Source: Paludibacteraceae bacterium
Lineage (GTDB): Bacteria; Bacteroidota; Bacteroidia; Bacteroidales; Paludibacteraceae
Assembly (NCBI GenBank): GCA_017444065.1
Contig: JAFSXJ010000074.1
Location: 1-64,000 of the forward strand
DNA: 64,000 bases
Reading direction: 5' to 3'
Below, piece by piece: positions 13,501 to 20,544 of this stretch. The notes below the pieces were generated by a model that was given only the letters and a program-made list of their open reading frames with translations, had not been told where the DNA came from and did no database searches. The translations under genes were made by a program, and so were the position numbers. Each line of letters starts with the position of its first letter. The stretch's first letter is position 1.

Positions 13501-16500
13501 GTTCACCTCTGCCTCGCAAATCGCCGCATGTGCCGTGAACGTCAGTACCGGTGTCGGATTGATGGTGAACGTCGTAGTGTCGTTGCACATTGCGGTAGTT
13601 ACGGTGTTCTCTGCGGTTACAATCAGGGCGTACGTGCCCGCATCCCAAGTGTTGGTAGCAATGCTGAACTCCTTGTCAACAGGCGTGCCTTCGTTGTTGG
13701 TGGTTGTACCTGTTCCAGAAGTAACCGGATCGCCATTGGAGTTCTTCACCACATACGAGTACTTGTTGGCATAGGTGGTTGTAATTTTCACATCGGCAAT
13801 GTTTTCTCCCTTGCAGACGCTGTCGATATGCGCTATCGTGACTGACGTTGAATTGAAGATGGTAATCTTCGAAACGGCAGTCCTGTCGCATCCGTGCTCT
13901 GAGGTAACAGTCAGGCTCAAGTCATACACTCCCGGATTCAGCCCCTCGGTATTGACTGGTATGATGCCACTGTTGCCGCTACTGCCCGAACCGGTGCCTG
14001 GGTTCACCGCCGGGATACCCGCGCCGGTGAGCGTGTAGGTGTACGTCGAGCCGGCTGCATCCGTTGCAGCGTAACGCACATCAACGCTTGCTACCGGATG
14101 GATAGCCGTCGTGTCAAACGCTGTGAGTGTAGGTCTGGGATAAACGGTAAAGGACTTGTCAACCGGTGTGCTCTTGCAGTTGGTAACGTTATTGTAGGTA
14201 TAGATACGCAACGTATATGTACCGGCTGTCAATCCGGTTATGCTTACCGGAATCATACGGGACGTTTCCTCAACAGGAGTACCGACCAAGGTCTGCAATC
14301 CTGTCTCAACAATCTCAGCCAAAGCGCAATTGCCCAATGCGTCCTTCTTGAACGTAACGTTCATCGTTGCATCCTCTGCACAAGGCTCCTTTGCAATAAC
14401 AATATCCGTGATTGTTGCAGGTTTCGGATGGATGGTGAAGGTCTTGACCACAGCCGCACTGTCGCAGTCGAGAGCAGAAACAGGCCGTGCACGCAAGGTA
14501 TAGGTTCCTGCTGCCCAACCGTTCGTATTGATTGTGAACTGGTACGGCGCAGCACCCGGAACAGTATGCGTCTGCTCGCTTGTGATCTTGCCGTCAACCG
14601 TCCAGCGTACGTACTTGGCATCGCTGCTTGTATAACCTACCGTGAACGCATCAACAGGATGACACTCGGCTGCTATGTCATTGATCTTCAACCACGGGCG
14701 GTTGTTCACATGCAGGGTTGCCGTGGCAGCAACCGATGAACAGCTTTGCGGTGCTGCGGATTTGACGGTTACGGTCAGCGTATAGTTACCATCCTTAAGG
14801 TCTGCCTTGGGCAAGGTAATCTTGATCTTCTGGTCAACAACAGCCTGGTCGGTTGCCGTGAGTCCGAGAGCACCGGTCTCATAACTATAGGTAGAGGCAT
14901 TAGCCGAAGTCGTGAACTCAAATACTGCATCTTCCCTGCCCTCGCAAACTGTAATCTCTTCTGAGCCGGGCTTAACCGCTACGGTCGGCAACGGATAAAT
15001 GGTGAAGGCCTTGAGCTGCTCAACGCCCACACTCGGACAACCGTTATCGCCTTGCGCTATAAGCTCGACTTCATAATCCGTACCTGCCGCCAATGCTTCC
15101 AGTGCCGCGCCACTGATTGTGAACGAGCCGTCACCCGGCGTCAGACCGGTCTTGCTACCGCTAACCGGCGTGTCAACGCCTGCCTTGCGGACAACATAAT
15201 CCAGATTGGTAGCAGTCAGTCCGGTATAAGCCACCGTGATAGCCGCGCCTGCACCGGCGCAGGTGTTCGTCACACTGCTCAGCGTTACTGCGGGTTTGGC
15301 TTTCAGGGTGATAGTTGCCTCCTTGGCGGCAGCGGTTGCACAACTATGCTCCGACACAGCCGTCACACTCAGCGTATAGGCTTTGGTTACCGCACCGCCG
15401 GTAGTCAGGCCGTCTATGTCCACTTCAATCTTTCCGTCCGCTACTGTGGCGGGAGATACGGTTTTCACTACTGTCGCGCCATCCTTGACCGTGTAACTGA
15501 ATGTCTGCACATTCGTTGCTGTGAACGGCACAAGCACCTTGGTCTCGCCCTCGCAAGGCGTGGTGTTGTCCAGTGTATTGACTACCGGCAGAGGCCATAT
15601 ATCAAAGGCTTTCTTTGCCGTGTCACTCGCACAGGTCGCGGACTTCGCAACAAGGCGCAACTCATACGAACCGGCATCCATACCGGAGATATCCAGATTG
15701 AACGTCGTGCCAGACACGTCTTGGTTCGTTACTGTCTGAACCAGCACTCCGGCCTTGAACACACGATACTCGTACTTCGTTGCGTTGGAAGAAGTATAAA
15801 CCACCGCAGCACTCGTCTCGTTATCGCACTTGCTTTCTACAGACGTGATTCCTGCCGACGGCTTTACATGGATGGTCAGTGTAGCCTCTTTCCAGTCACT
15901 CAGGCATGTGTATTCCGACACTGCCTGCAGGCGCATCGTGTAAGGACTGAGGGCTGCCGTCATCGTTGCACTCAACGGGATAGTAACCGAACCGGCGGTA
16001 ATCGTCGGGGTTACGGTTACCGTCAAACCGTTCTTGTCTTTCAACTGGAAGTTGTACGTCGAACCGTTCGTTGCTGTAAATGCAGCAACCGCCTCGGCGT
16101 CACCGAAGCAAGCCGCAGCATCAGCAAACGTGTTGACTACCGGCTTCGGATGAACAACGAACGCCAGCGGCGTGAACGGTGTCCCCACACAACTGGGTGT
16201 GGTCGTTGACTTCGGTGTCAGCGTTATCGTATAACTTCCTGCGGAGAGCGTATCCGTCAGCAGTGTCAGCTTGCCGCTGGCAGGAGTAGCCACAGGCGTG
16301 GCTGCAACCCATGTTGCCGATCCTTTCTTCACTTCGTAAATCAACTGACCGGCATCCGTCGTTACGCTCAACTCCGTCTTATCAACCGTCTCGCACAGAC
16401 TGGCATCCGACAGACTGGCAGCACTGATGCTCGGTATCTTGTGCACATAGAACGTTGACGAGGTCACCGAGTTGCCGCCGCAGTTCTTGCTGTTGTCTGC

Positions 16501-19500
16501 CGTGATGGTGACGGTATAGCCTGTTGCGCTGCACGGGACTTTACCTGCGCCGGTCGGGATGGACAGAACGGACGTCCTCTCTGTTCCACTGCCGCCTTTT
16601 ATGCCCTTGCCGCCTTTCAGTATCAGCGTTCCGCCTTGCTTCACCTCATACATCAGCGTATCGGCATAGGTGTCTTTTACGGTCACCTCTATCGCATCGC
16701 CCTCACACTGGTCGGCAATCGTACCGCTCAGTTCAATGTGCGCCTGGTCGTATAGCGTGAACTGGATTTCACCGCCTGTCGGATTCAACACTTCGCAATC
16801 ATGTGTGGTCTTGATGGCGGTCACAGTGAATGTATAAAGTCCAGCAGCACCAAGGTCAGACGCTTTGGTCAGGGTGACGGAAGCACGCTTCACATACTTG
16901 TCCATCTGCTGGCGTACTATGGTCGAACCGCGCTTGAGCACCCATTTGATGGAGTCTGCTGTGGTCGAACCGCCGAACGTCACCACCTTGTCTGCCGCTG
17001 CAGGATAGCACTCGCTCTCCAACGCAGTAACCGATACAATCGGCATCGGATAGATGGTCAAAGCCACATCCGTTGTATCGCTCGGGCAACCTGCCGGAGC
17101 TGCGGAGTTGGCAACCAACTTCAACGTATATGTATCGGCAGTCAGCATACTGATATCTACATTGATGGTCTTTGCGCCATCCGTAGTAGCTACAGGTGTA
17201 GCCGGCAGCGAGGTCTTGCCAACGATATAATAGTTGTAGTTCGCAGCGTCCGCTGTGGTGAAGGTCAACGTTGTGGTTGTCTCTTCATCACACTGATTGA
17301 CAATTGACACAGCACTGATTGTCGGCTGCTTGCTAATCACAAAATCTATCGTCGAATGCGTACTCTCACAGCCCTTGTCCGACTCGGCATATGCCTCTAC
17401 TGTATATGTGCCGTACTCCCAATCACTCGGGGTGTTCGTGGCAATAGTGAACTTCTTCTCGGCTGTCACATCCGTCGGTGTCCAGTCCTTTATCAGCGAA
17501 CCGCCTTTGGTCACCTTGTAGTGTACGTACTTGGCGTTCGTATGGTTGTACGAGATTGTAAACGACTCAGCCGGATAGCACTTTGATGCCGCATCCAGCG
17601 TCAGCGACGTCAGCGTAGGCGTCGGGTTGACGATAAAGGCCGCTTGCACTGTGTCACTCACGCAGGTAGCGGTATTAGCCACCATCTTCAGGGTGAACAC
17701 TTGAGCCGTGTTGCCAACCTCTATCGTGCTGATTGGAATGTCAATAGTATGGCTGCCGTCGGTCACTGCCACAGGTGTAGCCAGCAGCGATGTCTTGCCT
17801 ACGATGTAGTAGTTATACGACGTCGCATCGGCCGTGGTGAAGCGCACCTTCGTATTGCTCTCTTCGTCGCAAGTGTCGCGCACGGCGTTGATGGTTATGG
17901 TCGGCTTGACATTGATTGTCAGGTTCATCACGTGGATAGAGTCCGGGAATGGGAAGACCTTCGATACCAATGTATCGCGAATCTCAAATGTGCCGTACTC
18001 GTCGGTCTTGAACATATCCCAACCCGTACCGTTCGCGTTGAAGATCATCTTGTTGGTGGTGAGGTTCTTACGGCTCATCCGGTGTCCTGCATCGGCAGCG
18101 TGCCCTGCCCAGGCCAATACATCCTCCTGGCAAACAGTTCTGTCCTCTGCAGGCATCAGTATATCCGGCACAACTTGCAACTGCAAGTAGAACATCGAGT
18201 CGCAATCATGCCGCGTCGCATATTTCAAGGAGTCGAAGATTGTCTTGGAAACATTAGCGTTCGCCCAGTTGAACGACAAGTGCGGCTGACGGTTCAGGCT
18301 ATCCTTGCCCGCGCCTAACTTGAAGCGCGCATACTTCGGATTGCCCACGCCATCAAACAAACCGAACGGCACATACGACGTACTGTCCCACGTATAGGCC
18401 AGGTGCTTCGCTGCCACCTTAGTCTTCAATGTATCGTAGTAAACGGGGTGTACATTCAGCGTCACGCGGACAGAGTCCGTGTCCTTCACATGCGTGATAG
18501 GTGACTCATGATAGACGTAGAAACGGATGTTGTGTGTCGCATCCGACTCACCAACCGTCGCACCGTACATGTGCGAAGCATTGTAACTGGTGCTCACTGC
18601 CCCTTCACCCAGATCCCACTTCACACTTGTGTGCGGATAATCCACCACCGCGCTGAAATTGATACCCGGGTGACGGTTGCAATAATCCAGCGTCATATTG
18701 TGCGTCACCTCATTCCCGTCAATCTTGACGATTGGTGCAGAAGGAACGAGGTTGATTGCCATTACTCCGGCTTCCGACATGGCTTTCAGCGGCAGTACAC
18801 TATATGCAATGGCGACAAAAGGCACATCACCTACGTTCGACAACTTATTCAGCGCATTGTTCGTCAACGACACACGTGCATAAGCGTACTGCACATCCGA
18901 ACCGCTGAAGGTCTGGGTCAACAAAGTGAACTGAGCGCTAATGTCATCGTCATTCAGACGCATTCCGGCCACTCCCTCCTTGCGGACAATAATATTTGCG
19001 TAATGGGTATTCAGAGGAATAACTGCGTTGTCCTTGCAATAGTAGTACACTTCCTTCACACCCTTCGAAACATCAGGGATGGCAGCCATAGACGGCTCGC
19101 CTACATACTTGTTGGCACCTCCTCCAAGACGATACGGGTTATGTTGGGAGTTAACCATGAAGCCCACGAGCGATACCGGCTGCGAGGTCTCGATTACCTT
19201 AGGCGTCTCTTCCCATGCTACAGTCAAGTCCGGATCTCCTGTTTCGTCATCCGACAGGTAGTTGGACTCACCCGCATTCAAGGTCTTGAACAGTGTGCCG
19301 TTCACGTAAATCTTGGTATCGGGATAAACAGCCGTTATCAAGTATTCCGTCGGCTTGGAGCCTCTGTCGATTGACCCGTCGGGGAAAGCACTCATGTTCA
19401 TCGCGACGAAACGCTTGCCCCAAGTATATATCGGCAGCGACTGCTCAAATATATGGTCACCGCTCAAACCGGAACCTTCAGGAATGAACGCCAACATACC

Positions 19501-20292
19501 ACCTTGGAAGACTGCCACAGGCTTGCTTGCACCAATCGTTGTACCGGATAAGTTCCAGAACGGCGCGTCATCGTCAGCCGAAGGGCCCTTGAGCAGATAT
19601 ACGTCGCCTTTCTTGGCCAAGGTCTTCGTGATAGTTGTGCCGGCAGCATACCAGTTGACCTCATCACTCTTGAGAGTCTGACAACGAGGTGTAATGTTGA
19701 TGGTCGTGTTATCCTCCGTTGCTATTACTGCAAACTCGGTGTATGACTGATCAAGCCAATAGGTTTGCACCACATAATCCGTCCCCAAAGTCTGCGTCGG
19801 GAACACCGCCGACATATCGTAGGAGTTAGCCTGCTCACTCAGATACGTACGGTTACGCATATAGAGCGCAAAATCCGTGTCTTCAGACGTGATATGCAAA
19901 CCCGAATGCGAGATAACATCCGAGGCGGTGGTATAAACCGTGTTACGCCAAGCTGCCGGGATGGAATAATAGAACGGCACATTAGCCGATACAGCCTGCG
20001 TGAGGCGCACGGTCTCCGTACCTGTGCCATCCACCGTCTTCAGTTTGACAGAACCATCAGACTTCGGGATTACCATAATCTGCAGGTCCAATGTACCGCT
20101 ACCGTCACTGCTCATGTACGTCAGCCAGAAGTCCCGGCCTGTGGAGGGGATATACTCCGGAACGGAGGACGACGCGGCATATGCACGCTCAGGAACAAGC
20201 GTCGCCACGACGCCAAACCCTATCAGCAATGCTACAGGAATAACGGTTAACACTTTTTTTAATCTCAATCCGAATGTCTTCAAACGATTCAT
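4528..20292 (-). CDS. 5,254-residue T9SS-type surface protein: IgGFc-binding-like head, Ig/PKD-like array, CDSV-repeat array
   Basis: One uninterrupted frame. Residues 1-39 are a long signal peptide ending AYA-A. Residues about 45-520 begin GRDFWLTYM and resemble the IgGFc-binding N-terminal domain found in bacterial surface proteins. From about 790 to 2,760 come about 21 Ig/PKD-like units of some 93 residues, each starting with a Pro-rich strand and carrying one Cys early (CDEE, CYPAE, CEGE, CHPVD). From about 2,870 to 4,975 come about 40 units of roughly 52 residues with the pattern C..Y.W.G..Y..SG.Y......GCDSV..L.L.I; the two Cys per unit probably form a disulfide. The last about 75 residues (AYPTPAPVGQPVTI, LTITNVQGLTV, LPAGLYIATL) resemble a type A T9SS C-terminal sorting domain. 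Likely an extended cell-surface stalk or adhesin. The ligand is unknown. Confidence 0.9.
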   Translation of the reverse strand: MNRLKTFGLRLKKVLTVIPVALLIGFGVVATLVPERAYAASSSVPEYIPSTGRDFWLTYMSSDGSGTLDLQIMVIPKSDGSVKLKTVDGTGTETVRLTQAVSANVPFYYSIPAAWRNTVYTTASDVISHSGLHITSEDTDFALYMRNRTYLSEQANSYDMSAVFPTQTLGTDYVVQTYWLDQSYTEFAVIATEDNTTINITPRCQTLKSDEVNWYAAGTTITKTLAKKGDVYLLKGPSADDDAPFWNLSGTTIGASKPVAVFQGGMLAFIPEGSGLSGDHIFEQSLPIYTWGKRFVAMNMSAFPDGSIDRGSKPTEYLITAVYPDTKIYVNGTLFKTLNAGESNYLSDDETGDPDLTVAWEETPKVIETSQPVSLVGFMVNSQHNPYRLGGGANKYVGEPSMAAIPDVSKGVKEVYYYCKDNAVIPLNTHYANIIVRKEGVAGMRLNDDDISAQFTLLTQTFSGSDVQYAYARVSLTNNALNKLSNVGDVPFVAIAYSVLPLKAMSEAGVMAINLVPSAPIVKIDGNEVTHNMTLDYCNRHPGINFSAVVDYPHTSVKWDLGEGAVSTSYNASHMYGATVGESDATHNIRFYVYHESPITHVKDTDSVRVTLNVHPVYYDTLKTKVAAKHLAYTWDSTSYVPFGLFDGVGNPKYARFKLGAGKDSLNRQPHLSFNWANANVSKTIFDSLKYATRHDCDSMFYLQLQVVPDILMPAEDRTVCQEDVLAWAGHAADAGHRMSRKNLTTNKMIFNANGTGWDMFKTDEYGTFEIRDTLVSKVFPFPDSIHVMNLTINVKPTITINAVRDTCDEESNTKVRFTTADATSYNYYIVGKTSLLATPVAVTDGSHTIDIPISTIEVGNTAQVFTLKMVANTATCVSDTVQAAFIVNPTPTLTSLTLDAASKCYPAESFTISYNHTNAKYVHYKVTKGGSLIKDWTPTDVTAEKKFTIATNTPSDWEYGTYTVEAYAESDKGCESTHSTIDFVISKQPTISAVSIVNQCDEETTTTLTFTTADAANYNYYIVGKTSLPATPVATTDGAKTINVDISMLTADTYTLKLVANSAAPAGCPSDTTDVALTIYPMPIVSVTALESECYPAAADKVVTFGGSTTADSIKWVLKRGSTIVRQQMDKYVKRASVTLTKASDLGAAGLYTFTVTAIKTTHDCEVLNPTGGEIQFTLYDQAHIELSGTIADQCEGDAIEVTVKDTYADTLMYEVKQGGTLILKGGKGIKGGSGTERTSVLSIPTGAGKVPCSATGYTVTITADNSKNCGGNSVTSSTFYVHKIPSISAASLSDASLCETVDKTELSVTTDAGQLIYEVKKGSATWVAATPVATPASGKLTLLTDTLSAGSYTITLTPKSTTTPSCVGTPFTPLAFVVHPKPVVNTFADAAACFGDAEAVAAFTATNGSTYNFQLKDKNGLTVTVTPTITAGSVTIPLSATMTAALSPYTMRLQAVSEYTCLSDWKEATLTIHVKPSAGITSVESKCDNETSAAVVYTSSNATKYEYRVFKAGVLVQTVTNQDVSGTTFNLDISGMDAGSYELRLVAKSATCASDTAKKAFDIWPLPVVNTLDNTTPCEGETKVLVPFTATNVQTFSYTVKDGATVVKTVSPATVADGKIEVDIDGLTTGGAVTKAYTLSVTAVSEHSCATAAAKEATITLKAKPAVTLSSVTNTCAGAGAAITVAYTGLTATNLDYVVRKAGVDTPVSGSKTGLTPGDGSFTISGAALEALAAGTDYEVELIAQGDNGCPSVGVEQLKAFTIYPLPTVAVKPGSEEITVCEGREDAVFEFTTSANASTYSYETGALGLTATDQAVVDQKIKITLPKADLKDGNYTLTVTVKSAAPQSCSSVAATATLHVNNRPWLKINDIAAECHPVDAFTVGYTSSDAKYVRWTVDGKITSEQTHTVPGAAPYQFTINTNGWAAGTYTLRARPVSALDCDSAAVVKTFTIHPKPATITDIVIAKEPCAEDATMNVTFKKDALGNCALAEIVETGLQTLVGTPVEETSRMIPVSITGLTAGTYTLRIYTYNNVTNCKSTPVDKSFTVYPRPTLTAFDTTAIHPVASVDVRYAATDAAGSTYTYTLTGAGIPAVNPGTGSGSSGNSGIIPVNTEGLNPGVYDLSLTVTSEHGCDRTAVSKITIFNSTSVTIAHIDSVCKGENIADVKITTTYANKYSYVVKNSNGDPVTSGTGTTTNNEGTPVDKEFSIATNTWDAGTYALIVTAENTVTTAMCNDTTTFTINPTPVLTFTAHAAICEAEVNSVDIAHSTTNIKKLKYHVDKVLPLPVVANIVAETEISSTGTITLTTTGWADGTYRIYATPTSEHGCVGVEASTDLVVNNHPEITLTAPANPCAKDSFLFVDYTASADAHTYAYKIYNVTGGANELKFQSADLDAATAGTMKISIVTLPAGNYRLDATVRTEAGCTSDVKSATFEIYVKPSATLTSMQSVCEGTATATAAFTTEDANTYTYQVKGTTITGNGTTTGSGTFGVNVSTLTAAGSPYTLQFVSKSDHCKSDTATISFAIRPIPVVAITTIDDVCLGDATTTVTYNPDANVTSCTYTLKQGATVLLADQAVTLNPAHTFTINTSELPVETYTVELTPSSQYNCAGAMVSSTFKVNKLPTMNDILLDANAVCEGTATMRARFYHTGADSCHWELCQQGTTTVVRSGDKTGLSDGTTMIDIDLLAPTVLEVGKSYDLKVTSINKATTCEISQSASFLIRKNPVFTYGTTADNQHHCQPVTEVKLNYTNENNRATFFRYEVLRGTTQIIPLTNKLDVDASGEWTISFGTQLLQGEYKLHVTPANDYCPGEEKILTFHVDTVMPVVTDAAICYGESYDWSVAEDCNGDPITLMRGLTTSTHQLDTLFCDNGCNKVYKLNLTVYPEYAGAEEQHTLCANDVLTWRGQTITEAGTYESRKAGVAPNGCDSVYRIVVKKIVPEQKSSDLTVCYGEPVIFNGTTYNNRPVGQQVLLDTIKSLSGCDSVYLRLNLTVGQRYYDSIVVAECKKYVWPVNGYTYTHSGVYREELSSVDGCDSVCVLNLTINDTYEFFETYDIATRQLPYTVHEYTYTSAGTYDRTFTTVAGCDSIYHITLNVHPTVLPKDTFTKTICDNAAPYNWRGTDYSNSGWYSKTTTVDEKDTVHVLHLTVNKTYSDTTYVHSCGAYTWYDMNCTATGNYTHVSTSSCGCDSVEVLNLTVGASTARTVNVTACQYELTTVGNRSFVAMSNTSFTETLTNASGCDSVVTYNVTVTPRTYSAPDDMFSFCEGTTFSWHGHTYDKPGTYYDTVPDGNCCSVTINTLQLSQNSAYHFEEDVEVSELALPYAWRGHKGDTLLRTNGDYYDRWLSQVGGCDSVYHIHFHVNFVTRNYDAALQGCESVTWSRNGKTYTESCLASDTVFTDAPANTQYNTIYFCDITVNHGFAEVEPDFTVCRNEAFTWHGQNYAANYFTAGDHTLTYSSHTIHGCDSSYTATVHVIESFRNEASYAACPNELPYNWHGQLLTVSGTYTDAHTSVSGCDSVYVLNFSVKTVTGPDETADTQCEGAHIQWCGLDFTADEAGEFTYYQWYKPNAADCPDYETYHKLNLTVGKVYDIDSTLTKHICQSETFDWFGATRSVPQDGAHQVGDHMYVETFHKEVTTKLGCDSLHADLTLVMHLPYEKTLTDTTVCNSYDWDGLNITTSGDYTRTYHIENLMCADSVLHRKFTVLYSEVENTVKDECNSYYWPRTQQVYTESGHYEHNVPQLGGLCDKIYTLDLTIRKTQRDTAKVLDWCHEFTWAANGKTYHTSAFDSVVYAGGAGNGCDSVAYLYLTLDTDTVFYLPAVTACDTYTWAANGMTYTGSTLARYQTTKQTGRGCDSIVYLPITILHPAQVTHNLEGCRQLIWNNVTYTTSQVAVQNFECDSVVTLNITINHPDTVNHVLRGCESVTWNGQTYTYTQKAQQDFLCDSVVMLDISIDHAQTGDDYVTRWDSYDWEGDTYTASGNYTKTLPSMCGCDSVVTLHLTINDSQSDEETQLACESYDWAWSGLTYTTSGDYVVTNTIDAGLLTQRDSTRTLHLGIGHKKFRAETVTDVCDAYVWHGTEYLTGGTYTYEYSDTCDGNVDTLHLTLYHKSVPVEYYDTACDVMTINGRSYFSSTEFTETLQTDHGCDSVVNYHLTINHRQTKSISVEGCGSYTWEGTTYTQSGIYTKVLTGANGCDSVVTLTLSLFPSTSSEFSVTSCENRYIWGNMIIIASGDYTKTLPSIKGCDSIVTLHLSLPETIYGEPLIVQACDEYWWNGQRYTETGSYTETLTSLVTGCDSVARLNLNIEEHPTGEFTETAQEMFTWGGETYYESGDYEQRFPTATCDSIVTLHLTITSPKPINEVSATACDAYTWDSETFYESGVYTRNFPTLEGNDSIVKLTLTITQDTATSITAEACDTYVWNSVTYDESGVYTQTLQRASGCDSVVTLTLTIRESFATSFTATARDVYTWDSETFTASGSYTHSYQTVSGCDSTATLILTIIGNEQSSFNAEACTDYAWADSIFTRSTIHSHVFPASNGCDSVVTMTLVINEPVYTDLYDTVSDCSNPLYAYTLPWGEQVQHSGIYSDTLQSALTQCDSIVRLHLQWCAEPLCIDTVAFSISDCESYVWEGQTYTATGTYYRHYRLENGCDSVSQLRLTIKPKSHLLIEQTACDSLYWENTDTWYYASGFYYDTVPAANGCDSVNILHAVIGTAAEETIERTSCDALTLNGETFTESGTFVQHLTTVTGCDSTLTINLTISPSVDTVVADTACDNYLWHGQSLTETGFYPQVLSSAVSNCDSVVNLHLIVYGSKAVDIIDSLHCDSIVWGDDVSGIDTIYDDGIYTKVFQTSVGCDSTVTMDLRLLRHDIVTADDTAACDSLVWNGDFFIYESGTYTDTLVSALTGCDSIITMNVTINPTLHVEIEDSVPPPFYLWPSENDTIWESGVYVDTTASLVTGCDSITTLTLVMTDSIILDPQEPVRIDTFGYCPGDTMNLLYNLLKGHPTKYRLVFDTVAVAIPDYSRQFKSVLDTVELPNHGMDSLFTIVIPEYCPAGTYCAELQLFDDFSSSEIYNFCITVNIKGYLVSMWTDVVAINNFEEKYIGYKWYKDDVEIPGAEKQYYSDGEDLNGCYRAKVQLAADSSWVFTCEECFDLRTDSLELIAYPTPAPVGQPVTIKAMGILLEKLIGSRLTITNVQGLTVHTVESMTRREEEVNLPAGLYIATLVTGDNDDRTRTATVKFTVF

Positions 20293-20451
20293 ATCTCGTT
20301 GGCTTTAATATATTCACACTAATCCGCACACCTATCAGCACAACCCTTCCGGCACGTGCACACATACACATACGGGAACATACGCACTGATTATGCGCAT
20401 GTTACGCGCACACATGCGCACCCTTCGGGCGCATAGGCACACAATAACGCT

Positions 20452-20482
20452 ACAAAGTTACAAAAAAAAATGACATCTGCAA
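20452..20482 (-). promoter_or_regulatory. Promoter of the 5,254-residue protein gene
   Basis: The minus-strand -7 box TAACTTTG (20452-20459) lies 20 nt from TTG (20480-20482), within the extended form ATTTGCAGATGTC followed by a T-run. The leader of about 155 nt is rich in CACATAC-type words on the plus strand and has a GC-rich hairpin near 20410-20432. The 20293-20544 gap shows no gene. Confidence 0.75.
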
Positions 20483-20544
20483 ATATTCCTGACATTTTTT
20501 CATCAGAAATAGTGCAAATGTCACACGTATTGAGCAGTCGCGCC

